Part shown: in pieces, positions 43,079 through 55,300 of the stretch
Layout: each line of letters begins with the position of its first letter
How positions within the stretch are numbered: the stretch's first letter is position 1
From: Erigeron canadensis
Lineage: Eukaryota > Streptophyta > Magnoliopsida > Asterales > Asteraceae
Direction of reading: 5' to 3'
DNA: 64,000 bases
NCBI RefSeq assembly: GCF_010389155.1
Contig: NC_057769.1
Coordinates: forward strand, 34,767,548-34,831,547
Notes under the pieces: generated by a model
The model's database searches: none
The model's input: only the letters and a program-made list of their open reading frames with translations
Told to the model about the DNA's origin: nothing
Translations under genes and position numbers: made by a program

Positions 43079-44164
43079 ATTTGATTATCGAATGTCCATC
43101 CAAAATAAAAACCCAGGGAAGTGCAAAAGAGACCCTTCTCTCACAATAATGGATGGACGCAACTCAATCTTTTTATGACTTACAACGTACGAGTTTGTGG
43201 CAACGATGAAGCTTTGAGGCCGAGTTAGTTGTATTATAAAATGGACTTTTTTTGTGTGATGATTTATCTTTTTAGCCCTTGTTCCGTTAACTATCTGATC
43301 TATAATGGAACCGAGCTGTTTTTTTTCTCTTTCCTCTTTTCTAGTTTTTGATGTTCAACTTCTTTGCATTGGTGTATGTACTTGAAGATTGAATCAATAC
43401 TATTGATTGTTTATGACCATAACTTCTTTTAGCTTAGAAATGAGTGTGCTTGAAATTTTCATTTTAGCATTCCTTTTGCAATTTAACATGGATTTTTGAA
43501 AATTCTGTAAATGAATGACAAAATACATTTGGGCATTGTTTTCATAAATGTATGAATTAACCAATTTTTCCGCAGTTCTGGCTAAAAGAGCTTCGGAATT
43601 TAACCTTTTCTATAGGTTGTTTTGTATATTGGCAAGCAGAGTTAGCATCATATGAGATTCTAAGACAGCCCAGAACCATAACGACTCGGTTGCTGCAAAT
43701 CAAAGTCGATCATTGTCTTTGACCTTTTGTAAGGTATGTTTCAAAGTGGTGACTTAGAGTTTGGCTTCAAACGAACCTCTCACTTTTCAACTTTTGGTTA
43801 TCAAAATCAAAATTCGTTTCAAGTAGTGTATTGAAGGATGACAAGTCATGCACGAGTTAACAATGTCTATATGCACCATTTTGCATCTCAAATACGAGTA
43901 GTTGATTAAATTATTATGCACCTTGCATCTCCATTGTATTATCAAGAAATAATTATGCCAAGCATACAAGTTCTTCGCATTCGTACAATATTCATATATG
44001 CAAACTTTATATTTTTCATACGCTTTCCATATACCTTTCGTGTTAATATTATATTATTATTGTCCAATGACACGTAATATTAAACATACAACTTAACAAA
44101 TCACAATTATTACTGATTATATTTACTCAAATGATAGCTTTACCTTTTAATATTTATTTAATAT

Positions 44165-44345
44165 TTAATGTCAATAAGATTGGTAACTCATTGGTAAGGT
44201 TTTTGACCTTAGAAAGGTCCACCTGGATTCCCACTTCCTACATTTTGTGGGGTGGATTAATAGAGAGTTTTTCGATAGTCCTGGTTTTGAGACATATGAA
44301 TAAGAGTATAATAGAATATCATTCAAAAAAATATTTATTTATTTA
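44165..44345 (+). mobile_element. SINE-like element
   Basis: A tRNA-like head has an A-box-like TGGTAACTCATTGG. About 35 bases on is a B-box-like GGTCCACCTGGATTCCC. A G/T-rich body (TTTTGTGGGGTGGATTAATAG) and an A-rich end near 44325 follow. The layout matches plant tRNA-derived SINEs. Target duplications are not clear. Confidence 0.5.
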
Positions 44346-44689
44346 GTAATATAAGATTAATGTTAATTTAAACTATTTGTAGAATAATAGTATTTCATTA
44401 GAAAAAGTAGAAAGGAGGAACTTATGTAAAGTTGCAATTTGCAAACTAGTACAGACATCTTACTCGTGGGCCCAAAATGGCTTCTAAATCCATAATCCAC
44501 TGGAGAGTTTTATCTTTTATGCGAAATATAAAAAAGGAAAATGATCTACAGACTTTATTTAAGCTTAGATATTGTCCCACTAAAAAAAGTTACATATTAT
44601 TCCTTTTGAATTTGATAAACATACATAATCTTTTTGAATTTTACATAACCCACATCCCCTAAATTTTACATAATCTCTCTGCTTTACCT

Positions 44690-44800
44690 AAGATAGGTAC
44701 TGCATGTTTTACTTAACATTTAACCATATAAAAATGACGAAAAATGAAAGTTAGCCAAAAAAAATAGTTAAATTTGTAAAATAACTATATTTGTAGAATA
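44690..44800 (+). repeat. Dispersed repeat shared with 22870-22990
   Basis: Same order of blocks as the 22.9-kb copy (TACTGCATGTTTTAC, AAATGACGAAAAATGAAAG, TTAGCCAAAAAAA). It is flanked by unrelated DNA, so it is a mobile or duplicated unit of about 110 bases, class unknown. Confidence 0.6.
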
Positions 44801-45739
44801 TAAACATGATTGTTGACTTGTGAAGAGACATGACAATTTTAATAATTATATAATATAGTATAATTATATATATGTGATGTCTTTATAAATAAAATATAAG
44901 TTAATTGTCTTGATATATTTATCAAAATATTATATATTCAATATTTTTTAGTCAAAAAGGTAAGCTGAATAAGATGTTGATGAATTAAAAAGATGTTGGT
45001 AAAAATTAAAAATCCTGTTGATAAAAATTTTAATAAGATAAACTAAAGCTGAATAAGCATTATGAATGTCTAAAAGTTCTTTTATTCATACGCATCGTTA
45101 TATCTTAAATCTCTATCAATTTTTGCATTATAAACATAACGTTGTATTTTTCTTCAAAAGTAAAAATATGTTTTATGAATATATTTGTCACTTTAGCATT
45201 TTTTTCAGAAGTAATGTTATAATTTTTTACATGCATCAGCTAATAAATCTTGGAAAATACATTCCTGATGGATACATCTTTCTTTTTAAACACATTAGTG
45301 ATGTAAGTTTCTTTGGAGGTTCAAATCCTTAACATGCTCTTGATAACAAAATTTGTAGTTAATACAATGTTGAACATGTGATATACTCGTATCTGTTTTA
45401 TTTGTTTTATTATAAAAATTTTGTTTTATTGAAACTAATTTTACGAGTAATAGTATCTTGTCATACTTCTCAACTTATATATTTTTAATTCTTTCTCTTT
45501 CCTCACATGACACGTTGTCGGAGAAAGAATACGAAAGAGATGACACATGTTAGAGTGCCACGTGAAAGAGAGTTGTTTGTCCCATCGTTTCAAATTTCCC
45601 ACCATATTTGACTGACCTCTCCAACCGCCGTATCATTTCAAACGCGATATATATAAATTCTGTGTAACATACTCAATTTAATTGTATACTTCAAAGTTCA
45701 AAGCATTGATGGTGGTTTAGTCGTTTAGACTAATATTTA

Positions 45740-46018
45740 CTCCCTTATAAAGAGACCTATTTTTATTTTAGATAATTCCATATATGAATTACCAGAATTA
45801 CCATTGACTTTGTTTTGTCCTTTACTAATTATAATTTATGCTCTAAACCTTTATTTTAACAATTAACACTTTAAGCTTGTATTTTTTAAAAAATTTCACT
45901 ATCACAATTACATCAACCTACACCACTTGACACCGTCACCACCACCAATAGTACCATCACCGACACCATTAGACCACATTCGCACAATCGTCGCCGCATT
46001 GCGTGGGTATCATGCTCG
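45740..46018 (+). repeat. Dispersed repeat, Helitron-like 3' end (third family member)
   Basis: Related to the 3' parts of 30215-30494 and 36560-36910: ACTCCCTTATAAAGAG, AATTATAATTTATGC, CACTTTAAGCTTGTATT, ACCACTTGACACC, CACCACCACCAATAGT. It ends TCGCCGCATTGCGTGGGTATCATGCTCGT, with a CCGC..GCGG-like hairpin and the same terminal CTCGT as the 7-kb and 37.8-kb copies. Confidence 0.5.
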
Positions 46019-46365
46019 TGGGATTAAATCAATTGTATACTTCAAAGTTCAAAGCATTGATGGTGGTTTAGACTAATGGGATTGAGACAATCAAAACCAT
46101 CGGGTGATATATATACAATTGTCCACTTGATTTGTTGATTTCAAATTGATTGGTCTAAACGATGAACAGTTGATTTACCTAAAGCTTGACTTAGCCCAGA
46201 CAACTTCAACCCGAATTGCACTTGCACCCAATTTAAACCGACCCAACAAGGTTTTTTTTTTTTTAATTTTTCTTTGTAAAAAGAAAAACATGACAAAATA
46301 AAAAGTCCTTTTGTTTTAATCACTTTCCCCCAAAATCACACACACATACAAAATTACAAATTTAC

Positions 46366-46380
46366 AAACCCTAACCCTAA
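46366..46380 (+). promoter_or_regulatory. U2AF35: Telo-box in the U2AF35 leader
   Basis: AAACCCTAACCCTAA lies 40-54 bases before the start codon. Telo-boxes (AAACCCTAA) are common near transcription starts of plant genes for translation and RNA processing. A matching box occurs at the HD2 gene of this window (56042-56050, other strand). Confidence 0.65.
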
Positions 46381-46419
46381 AATAGCAGCCGCCGCAGCAG
46401 CAGGAGGAGGAGGAGAGAG

Positions 46420-46742
46420 ATGGCGGAGCATCTGGCATCAATATTTGGGACGGAAAAAGACAGAGTAAACTGTCCGTTTTATTTCAAGATCGGAGCTTGC
46501 AGACATGGCGATCGCTGTTCACGCCTTCACACCAAACCTTCCATTTCCCCAACTCTTTTATTATCCAACATGTATCAACGCCCTGATTCCATCACTCCAG
46601 GCGTTGACCCTCAAGGTCAACCCCTTGATCCCACCAAAATCCAAAATCACTTTGAGGTACCCCATTTACTCTTTTTTTTTTTTTTTAAATTGTTTCATCT
46701 TATGTTTTGTTGGAATTTAATTAGAGAATACTTAGTTAGATA

Positions 46743-46818
<76 letters not shown>

Positions 46819-48849
46819 TTGTGATAATATTTTAGGCGAGATTTCCGTTTGTAGTTAAGCGTAGACAATGTCGTATTAGGCGTGGCGTAGGGTCGTTAAA
46901 ATTTGACTTTGTGATATGATGTCTACATTGAAAAGTTATCATTTTTCTACAAAAACAAACTTTAAATGACCCGAACGAGACACAAAATTATCATATACTG
47001 AACTAATTGGACGAAAAGTGATGCACGATTGCACGGTTTGGAAGGAATAGATGGAAAACTGTTTTGTTTGTTGGTAGTTGGTATTTGTGGAAAAAAAAAA
47101 GAAGTAAACTTTATGAAATTGTATAAAGATTAAGAAGGATGGCTTTGATGGTGAGTTACATGACCTTCAAACGGCTTGTTGGCATATAGATAAAGTTCAC
47201 GGGCCCTTTTTACGCATCTTTCTCTACATGCTATAAATAGTGGACAACTATTGTTGTGCAAAGTGCAAATGTGATTCTGATTGCCAACAGTTTAGGCTTT
47301 GTTTTAGGTTTTCAACTCCTTGCTTCATTTGTTTTGAGTTTGTTATTATATTCTACGTGCAGGACTTTTATGAAGATCTGTTTGAAGAGCTTGGAAAATA
47401 TGGAGAGATCGAAAGTCTCAACATTTGTGATAATTTGGCTGACCATATGGTATATTTGTTTTTTCTTATATCAGTTTGACTCATCATCTTCTGTTTAAAT
47501 ACTTGTTTTAAGATGAAGTTTTGTCAACATGTGTAGGTGGGAAATGTGTACGCACAGTTTAGGGAAGAAGAGCATGCTGCAGCTGCTCTCCAGAATCTGA
47601 GCGGAAGGTTCTATGCAGGTATAGAATTTTTCATGTTATTAGTTTTGTTAAATGTAGTCGTCAAAATTTTCAAAAGACTCTAGGGATTGATATAAAGCTA
47701 GGGATCAGCCAAGGTTTGCTTGCAGGATTTCTCATATGAGATTTTGACATTTAGCTAGGGATCGTATTGGTTGTATTGTAACCCCAAGAATTGAAGGGTA
47801 TATTGGAAGCTTGTAGTAAAAAGCTGTATAAGCTATATGACCAATCAAGCATCGTTGTATTATTGTTAGTAATCTTAGAATGTCTTGCTATATAGCTTAC
47901 TCTCACACCATTGTTGGATATTATTCCATATACTTAATAATAGTTCTCTTAATGCCATTGGATTGTGATCCCCATTTTGGCTTTGTATGTAACTTTCATC
48001 TTTTTACTTTACACAATGACCTTAGATCAACAGAGTTAGTTTACCTTTTGTTATTATTGCCACCTGTGTCTTCTATAAACAGTCATATAAATTTAAGGTG
48101 AGCTTAATGTCAAGTTTTTGTATAATACAATAATGATGTAATGCTTGCCCGTAGTCTGTCTAACATCTTGACTGTTTTTTACATTTAGGTCGTCCTATTA
48201 TTGTGGACTTCTCTCCAGTGACAGATTTTCGTGAGGCTACATGTAGGCAGTATGAAGAAAACGTTTGTAATCGAGGTGGTTACTGCAACTTCATGCATCT
48301 AAAGAAGATCAACAAGTGAGCTGACTTTTATATCCCTCATCTCTATATGCTCTATATTTATGTCACTATCTAATCTTTTTTCTATCTTTATCTAGAGATC
48401 TGAGGAGGCAGCTGTTCGGGAGACGTAGGAGAAGCAGGAGCAGAAGCCGTAGTCCTCCAAGGCACCGGAATCATGATGATCGTCCATATCCTGGTGGGCG
48501 TGGTGGTTCAGGGAGAAGAGGAGGCAGTGGTTACCCTGATCACCGTCAGAGCGACAGAAGCAGGCGGCCCAGAAGTAGGAGTCCTCCACGGAGATCAGGA
48601 CGTAGTAGAAGCCCAGGAGGAAAGCGAAACCGTAGTCCAGTCAGAGAAGGAAGTGCTGAGAGAAGGGCAAAGATTGAACAGTGGAATAGAGAAAAAGAAC
48701 AAGCAAAATCAGCTCCTGAAACCGCCACTGGTAATGACTATAATGGTAATGATAACAATAATGATGTCACTGCTTTGCATGATGGAGACCGAGCCCATCA
48801 CCATGATCAGCAGAAGCCACAACAAGATGAAGCGGGATACGATTACTGA
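46420..48849 (+). CDS. U2AF35: U2AF35, small subunit of splicing factor U2AF
   Basis: Recognises the AG of 3' splice sites as a partner of U2AF65 in the nucleus. Five exons (46420-46656, 47363-47449, 47537-47618, 48189-48315, 48396-48849) give 328 residues. Order of domains: the N-terminus [21 protein letters not shown]; first CCCH zinc finger ([17 protein letters not shown], residues 18-37); the UHM/RRM ([52 protein letters not shown]); second CCCH finger ([19 protein letters not shown]); then an Arg/Ser domain ([35 protein letters not shown]) and an acidic, Asn/Asp/Gln-rich tail ending EAGYDY. Intron 1 (706 bases) holds a long TTA microsatellite. The 145-codon frame at 48473-48910 is only a shifted reading of the RS exon. 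Confidence 0.96.
46745..46817. repeat. (TTA)n microsatellite in U2AF35 intron 1
   Basis: About 24 perfect TTA units. It begins about 90 bases after the exon 1 donor and lies well away from the acceptor. It is likely to be length-variable between individuals. Confidence 0.95.
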
Positions 48850-49506
48850 ACAAAATAGATTCATTGGTTTGTTCCCTAAGCTCTTCTTGGTTATGTGTCC
48901 TGATTTATAACATACGTGAAGTAGTCTAAATAATTAAAGAAAGATAGTTAGGTTTAGAAAACAAAGAGTCCCCACTTGGAAGATATGGCTTACTGCCGGC
49001 TTTCCACTGTGCAGGAGTACAGGGTACAGGTTGACTGGTCAAATCTGTTTTCTACTTTTCTTCTCGTTACCTTTTTAAGGAAATTGAGTAAAGATTACAG
49101 GGACGACTGAGAAAGGATCACTAGCTGCCTAATTGACTGAATGCATAGCACCTCATCTTTCCATCTTTCTAGCTATTCATTCCTGTGTATATCTTGTTGG
49201 CATATATACATATATTTTAGGATTTCCCTTCCACAACCATTAATCTCAGATTTTTCTCCAGCAACCTTTTTTTATCTTATGGAAAAATGAAGATGATTTT
49301 TCACGTGCTAAGGCACCAGCAGTTGCAACAAATAAATTTTAGGGGTTCCAGGAAAATTTTCAATTTTGTCTTTCAAAATTAGATAGCTAGATTTTTTACT
49401 TTTGCAGGCCTGTTCAGCTTCTATTCTTTTTATTTTAGGAGACAACCGGAGGATTTACTTGTAATTGCCTAATTGGCTTTCAAGTTTGGTAAACCATTCT
49501 AGTAGT

Positions 49507-49792
49507 ATAGAGCTGGCAGAAAGGGTGGGTGGGTTGTGGGCAGGTTTTGTAATGGGTCTAAGTGGTTTCCCTTTCATAATGGGCGACCTAAAACATTTGC
49601 TGTTTAAGAACTTTACATCTTTCGATGAAGGTTGAGTTAATCAGAAACTCATTTTTGGTGGAAAATTTTTACTTTTTAAGTAGTTCGTGTTAAATATGGC
49701 GATACGAAATTATGCGTTGGGTCAACTTGGGTGACCATACCATTCATAAGTAAGTTGGTCAAAATTGCCACCTCAAACCTCTAAGGAGTAGG
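49507..49792 (+). repeat. Member of the short GGTCAA/GCCACCTC non-autonomous repeat family
   Basis: It starts TAGAGCTGGCAGAAAGGGTG and ends CAAAATTGCCACCTCAAACCTCTA, so the ends are inverted versions of AGAGGTGGCA. Inside are GGGTGGGTGGG and TGGGTCAACTTGGGTGACC. Related units occur in CTR1 and enolase introns (58160-58490, 59376-59635, 60190-60540, 61487-61785, 42085-42350). It looks like a MITE-type element. Confidence 0.5.
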
Positions 49793-49980
49793 TTATGATT
49801 CTTGAAGTCATACATGCTAGGCCTCGATTTACTTAGAATGTGATCTTACGTAATTTTCTAGTTTTGCAGGTTCAGGTATCCTGGATGGTCCTTTTTATTG
49901 TCGTTTACCATTATACTTGTGTATACAGGTTGTCTTCTTCATGCTCATCGAAGTAAAGAAATCCCGAGGGACCAGAAGTT

Positions 49981-50260
49981 CATTTTAGTTTGCTTTCTAA
50001 AGAATTGCTGTTGAAGCAAGAAGTGTGATCATAGGATCATTTAAAAATCTAATCATTGTATTGGGAAGATTTTGTTTTGTTGGTTTTAGATTATCTATGT
50101 ACTTCTCTTGTATGTTCACTTCATTTAGTTTGCCTTCTAAAGAATTGCTGTTGAATCAAGAAGTGTGATCATAGGATTATGTAAAATCTAATCATTGTAT
50201 TGGGAATATTTTGTTTTGCTGGTTTCAGATCATCTATGTACTGCTCTTATATGCTCACTA
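49981..50260 (+). repeat. Tandem duplication, unit 140 bases
   Basis: 49981-50120 and 50121-50260 agree at roughly 90 percent: TTAGTTTGC.TTCTAAAGAA, TGCTGTTGAA.CAAGAAGTG, ATCATAGGAT.AT, ATTGTATTGGGAA.ATTTTG. It lies about 1.1 kb downstream of the U2AF35 stop codon. This is a single local duplication, not an array. Confidence 0.85.
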
Positions 50261-52399
50261 TTTAAATGGATGATTACATGTTTTTTTTTGCATTTGCTTT
50301 ATATCATTTTTTAGAGAGACGACTTATTTCCAATTGATTTCTGACACCGAATTTGAATGTTTAGATGTGTTGGTGTTTAGGAGATTTTTCTTTATTAATT
50401 GTGTATCTTTTGTAAGAACATCAAAGTCTATCTAACAGGGTCTGAAATCTTGGATCTTCAAGTAATATCAAGTTCATGTTAAAAGCTTTAATTTCATCTG
50501 CATAATGGGACTCCCAAAAGATTACAATCCCACCTTAATCTCACCTACACAATGATCCTGTGTACACTCGAGAAGGTCTTGGTTAGTAGGATTGTAAGAT
50601 TAAACGATCCTAATGAGCGTGATCCTGCTTCAATTTTATGTACTTCGACCGAAAATAACCTCATTTGGAGGTTAGCCTCAGTTTGTGTAGACATATCTTT
50701 AGATTAGCAGTTTACAACCCAAGCCTTCACGATTGTTTTAATCTTCATGTTACGATCAAAGGTGAGATCAACTACTTGCAAGCCCTCGAAATTTAGACAT
50801 CCAAAATGACCCCAAGAGTTGAAACAAAATCTTGTCTATGCTTTTAGCATAATGATGAACATTATAGCACATAAATAGCAATGTGATAAAAGATATGAAC
50901 AAGTAGATGTTCAGTCCTCGCGGACCTTCTCCTTGGATTTCATGGTATTTAAGTATTATCAGCATCCATGGTGGATTGTCATGCGATCAGCCATTTGTAG
51001 CCTTGTGGGTTTCCAGAAGAAGAAGAAAAAAACAAATAATTGCAAAAGAAAAGATATGCAACATCTTTTAATTCCACGAAAGTTTTACGGCCCACTTTTA
51101 CACACAGTATGTACGAGTATATGACATATACAAAAACTAGTAAGCTACACACTCATCCACGAAAAGTTCAACATAATTGTAAAGATGAACTGAGTTAGCC
51201 GTGCCATCCCTCTTACAAACAACCAACAGTTGCATGTTTTTCTTAGCCTCTGCTTTAGGCACAACCCAAATCAACAAATAAATGATGTAAACCCATTGAT
51301 AAATGGATCAGGCAGGTTATGGAGGATCGCTTTAGAATAAAGCGCCAAACAGGTAATCTGCAGTGAAAATGCATAGGTTAATCTTTGGGGCTGGTGAAAA
51401 TGCAAACCTACCTAAATAGTGAGAATCAGTGATCATGCTACACAAAGTATAGTTGGTCAAAAAGGCAGCACATGAGGAAAACTGGTCAATAAGAAAGAAA
51501 AACTGGCCATAGCTAATGAGAGATCAAAGACTCAAGTTGAAAGAAATAACAGTATGTTTGCAAGGACAAATTTATCAGTATATGTGTATCCTTGAAAGCA
51601 CACATTGCCATTTTTCCCATTGAGGCAGCCTATCGACAAGAAGTAAAAGAAAGGCTCAGATGATCAACTTTGAAAGTAAAAGAAAGAACAAAACATAGTT
51701 ATCTACACAATTATCGAACATGTTTGCTGTTCTTCATTATATTTACGATCAGCATTTGCATGGTGCGCTCAGAGTTTCCTCTGGTACCATTTTTTGGGGG
51801 CATACTTTTTTAAACATTATGTTTTTTTTAAGTTGATGTGAATGTTTTTTTCAAAGTATGTGATTATTTAAGGTGAAAACATAAACCAGTTCAATCAAGA
51901 ATGTTTAGAGGCCGGGATTGCAATTCTCGTTTGTAAAACAAATTTAATCAGAGGTTAGAGTTAATAAAATTGTCTTTTTTGCCTGTTCAAAAAGCCCTTG
52001 CGCATAAAGGGGGTTAAAAAACATCAGTTTTGTGGTACTAGACAATTTTTCACTATGAGAAATTATTTACTTTTTCTCCAAAGCAACGGCATCCAATAAA
52101 AGCACTGGGGTGTTTTCTTAGTAGAAAACTTTCCAGTACATTGTAGATCACAAAAGATGCATGGCAAATAGAATAATATAGAAGTAAAGAACTCAGAACT
52201 ACCAAATCCAAAATGGCAAGGGCATAAATGCCTTGTTCAACTCCACAACAATTCAAGTCAGAATAGGAGTATGGCTTCTTTTCAATACTAAAAAACAAAC
52301 CTACTACTTCAAGACCAAAGACATTAATAAAAGCTACCCACTTAATCGTTCAACAAAATCTGCCACCCACTCATCCATGCAAAATCACTTCTCAAACAT

Positions 52400-55300
52400 T
52401 TACTTGTGTTTAGCCTGGTTGTGAGATTGAAGTGCAACATCAGATTTGAAGCTCCTGCAAACAAACAGACAAAAACAATACAGTTAATCTTGACCAAAAA
52501 TTCAAGTAGAATCAAAATGTTCCTTCAATATAGTAAAAAGACAAACCTGTTGCAAGTCTTGCAAGAGTGTGCACCATCCGCTGCAGAGGCAGGGCTTTTC
52601 TGGTTAGACTTGTTTGCTGGAGTCTTGGCTGCCTGCTTTGAAGGGTGAGGCGTGGCTACATGGCCTCCAGCTTTCTTGCCATCTGTAAATCGATTTTTTA
52701 AAAAAAAGAGATGGCCATGAATTAAAATTTTAGTTGTTGGCATCTAGACTATTTCAAATTAACTTGGTTGTAAATAAATTAGGACTTCGTAACAGATGAA
52801 ACTAACCAGTCTTCTGGGGGGTAGACAGCTTTGCCTTCTTGTCAGTAGAGGGGGTTTTGATAGCAGAATCATTAGGTCTCTTCTTTGCAGATTGCTCCTA
52901 CAATAGTAACATTGACAAACAAAATTAAGAAAAAAAAGTTTTAATTATCAAGATGGATTGGCAAACAAAATTAACAGAATTTTTTTTTTATCAAGGTGGA
53001 TCATCAAATGCCATGGGAAAACTAATAAAATAAATACATTTAGAGCATAACACATAAATAAAATAGCACTAACCTTCTGTGGTGTCTCTTCCTCCTCATC
53101 ACTGCTTTCTTCTTCACTGCCTGAGGAATCATCATTATCCTAGAAAGGCAACATGCAACAAGTTTAATTCACCAACATTATCAACAAAAACAAAGACAAA
53201 TGAACCCGAGTTGATAACATGACCTACCCAAAACAATAAATCATCTTAAAAACAAACAAATCATTTTACAAGTAATGCATATAATAAATATATGTGCAAA
53301 ACTTTATCAGAGTAAATGACCAGACAATTATAACCCAGTATTACATAAGTCAAATACTGTGAAAAATACGTAAAAAACAGGCTACTATGTACCTCCTCAG
53401 AATCAGAACCGTTGGACATCGAATCATCAGAATCACTGTCATCAGAGTCAGAGCTGTCTTCTTGACCTTTACTATCCTTCTCAGGTTCCACAATCTTCAC
53501 CTTCTGCTTACCTTCTTTCTTTTTAATTGAAGCTTGGTTTTCTTCTTTCTTGGTCTCTTGCTTGTTGCCTGCAGATCCAACTAAAATATTAATACCTGTT
53601 AATCAAGATGCACAAATTTGAGTAAATTAACATATGGTAGCTCTATACCATTTGAAATTGGAAGACGGATATCCTCTTCTTCCTCATCAGAATCTGGACA
53701 AAAGATCAAAATATCAACACAAGGTAACATAATGAACACTAAATGGAAATAATATTGCAGAGTTTCACTAACCACTATCCTCAGACTCAGTGGCCACAGC
53801 ACAAAAGCAAACAGGTCAAGGAGCTGACAATACACAGATTCGGTAAAAACATGAAAGACAAAAAATACATAAACCAAATTAGATTAAATGCAACTAAGAT
53901 GATAACAAAATATAAAGTCAAGAAGGATATTCTTGATCATCTTCAGGCTGATCAGCTTTGTATCCATAAAAGTACACAGGTCCATTTTTCCAGTTGTGTG
54001 AAACCACAAAGTCTTTGTCAAACACCAAGTCAAATAGTTGCTGAGGTAGCCTCTCAGGATGAAGTGTTCCTAGAACAAGCTTCTTCCCTTCAACAGTGAT
54101 GTGCAAGCAGACTGATTCACTTGGTTTGTTACCCTTAGGTTCTCCGAGACAAGCCTGCAAACAAGTTAATTTAGTACATGCTACAATTAATATAGCAAAA
54201 TGATAAACTCCAAAGTACTATACCCTCTAGCATACCTGTGAAAGATGCAAAACCTTGCCTTCACCAAGTTTTACCTCAACCGTGTCACCTTTTTTAACTT
54301 CAACACCTGCATGGGGAAAAAACACAAGGGACTGCACTAAAACAAACAGATCAAGCTGAAAACAAAATTATACCCAACATCAAACGTTCTACAAACTCCG
54401 TTTCAAAATATACTAATGACCACCTATGCAAGTACATGCGCAGTATGTACTAGCTCATATGTGATAATTTGAACACCAAGAAGACCATTCATAAATGAAC
54501 TACCAGATAAGCATCTTGACTCAACCCTTTACCCAAAAAAAAAGATAAGCATCTTGACTCTAGTATATACAGAGCTATACAACATACAAACGAACTCCTA
54601 CATAACTATCAAATCGGATGCCTAAACATATGCTAATATCTTAATTGCTCAACAGTTTCTAAAAAATGAACCGAACATAAATTATAAATAACCATAAAGT
54701 CAAATTAAAAAGCAAACAAATCCATCAATCAAAAACATGTGTCCAATACAAGTTACATTAATCATATTCAGATCATTATAGCAGATATGCCTCCATATCA
54801 TTTTCCCAGAAACAACCAACGTAATATCAAATAACATTCAGTAATACAGTATCTGTTATTTCTTTCAACACTATCACTCTATCTCTCAACAAATAGATAT
54901 AGATATGTATCAATTGACATACACAAACATTACTTTGCTCATACAATACCCCTCAATCTAGAACATTTTCATATCATTATTTATTTAACCAGCAAAACTC
55001 AAAAACTAAACTCGATATTTACACGAATACACAAACCCACGACACAGAGCGGACAAACAAAAACTTAGCAAAAGCTTCACTATTCACACAATTCTTTTCT
55101 TTCAAGCAAACACATAACATAATAGCAATAATATATTAAAGTAAAGCTCCCTTGTATAAAAAAACTAGAAAAAATATCATATAATAAAATCCAAACACAA
55201 AATCTCAAAATAAATATAAATACAAATAAACACATAAACCGGCAAAACTCGTAAGTTAAACTCGATATTTACACAGAATATACAAACACGCACCACAGAG

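Larger units (their letters stand above)
43079..46365. other. Intergenic region with old repeats
   Basis: The enolase 3' UTR occupies roughly the first 330-360 bases (AATCAATACT near 43395 is a late AATAAA-like site). No further gene is seen. Items noted are a SINE-like element near 44.17 kb, a dispersed repeat at 44.69 kb and a Helitron-like end at 45.74-46.02 kb. A direct duplication of TTGTATACTTCAAAGTTCAAAGCATTGATGGTGG-type sequence occurs at 45683 and 46032 (about 34 bases each). Confidence 0.5.
48850..52399. other. Intergenic between U2AF35 and HD2 (convergent genes)
   Basis: Both flanking genes end here, so the region holds two 3' UTRs. It also contains a GGGTGGGTGGG/GCCACCTC type repeat (49507-49792) and a 140-bp tandem duplication (49981-50260). 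No gene is seen between 50300 and 52399. Possible remnants of transcribed sequence exist, but they show no protein motif. Confidence 0.5.

Noticed and set aside
46745..46817. Poly-isoleucine coding stretch (134-codon frame from 46420)
   Set aside because: It is the TTA microsatellite in intron 1 read through after the exon 1 donor at 46656/46657.
48473..48910. 145-codon open frame overlapping the last U2AF35 exon
   Set aside because: It is a shifted reading of the Arg/Ser-coding exon. The RS frame is in register with the zinc-finger and UHM exons and this one is not.
53918..53935. Premature stop after EYPS in HD2, i.e. a truncated gene
   Set aside because: U12-type AT-AC signals at exactly this place restore the frame into acidic, Lys-rich and zinc-finger exons typical of intact HD2 proteins.
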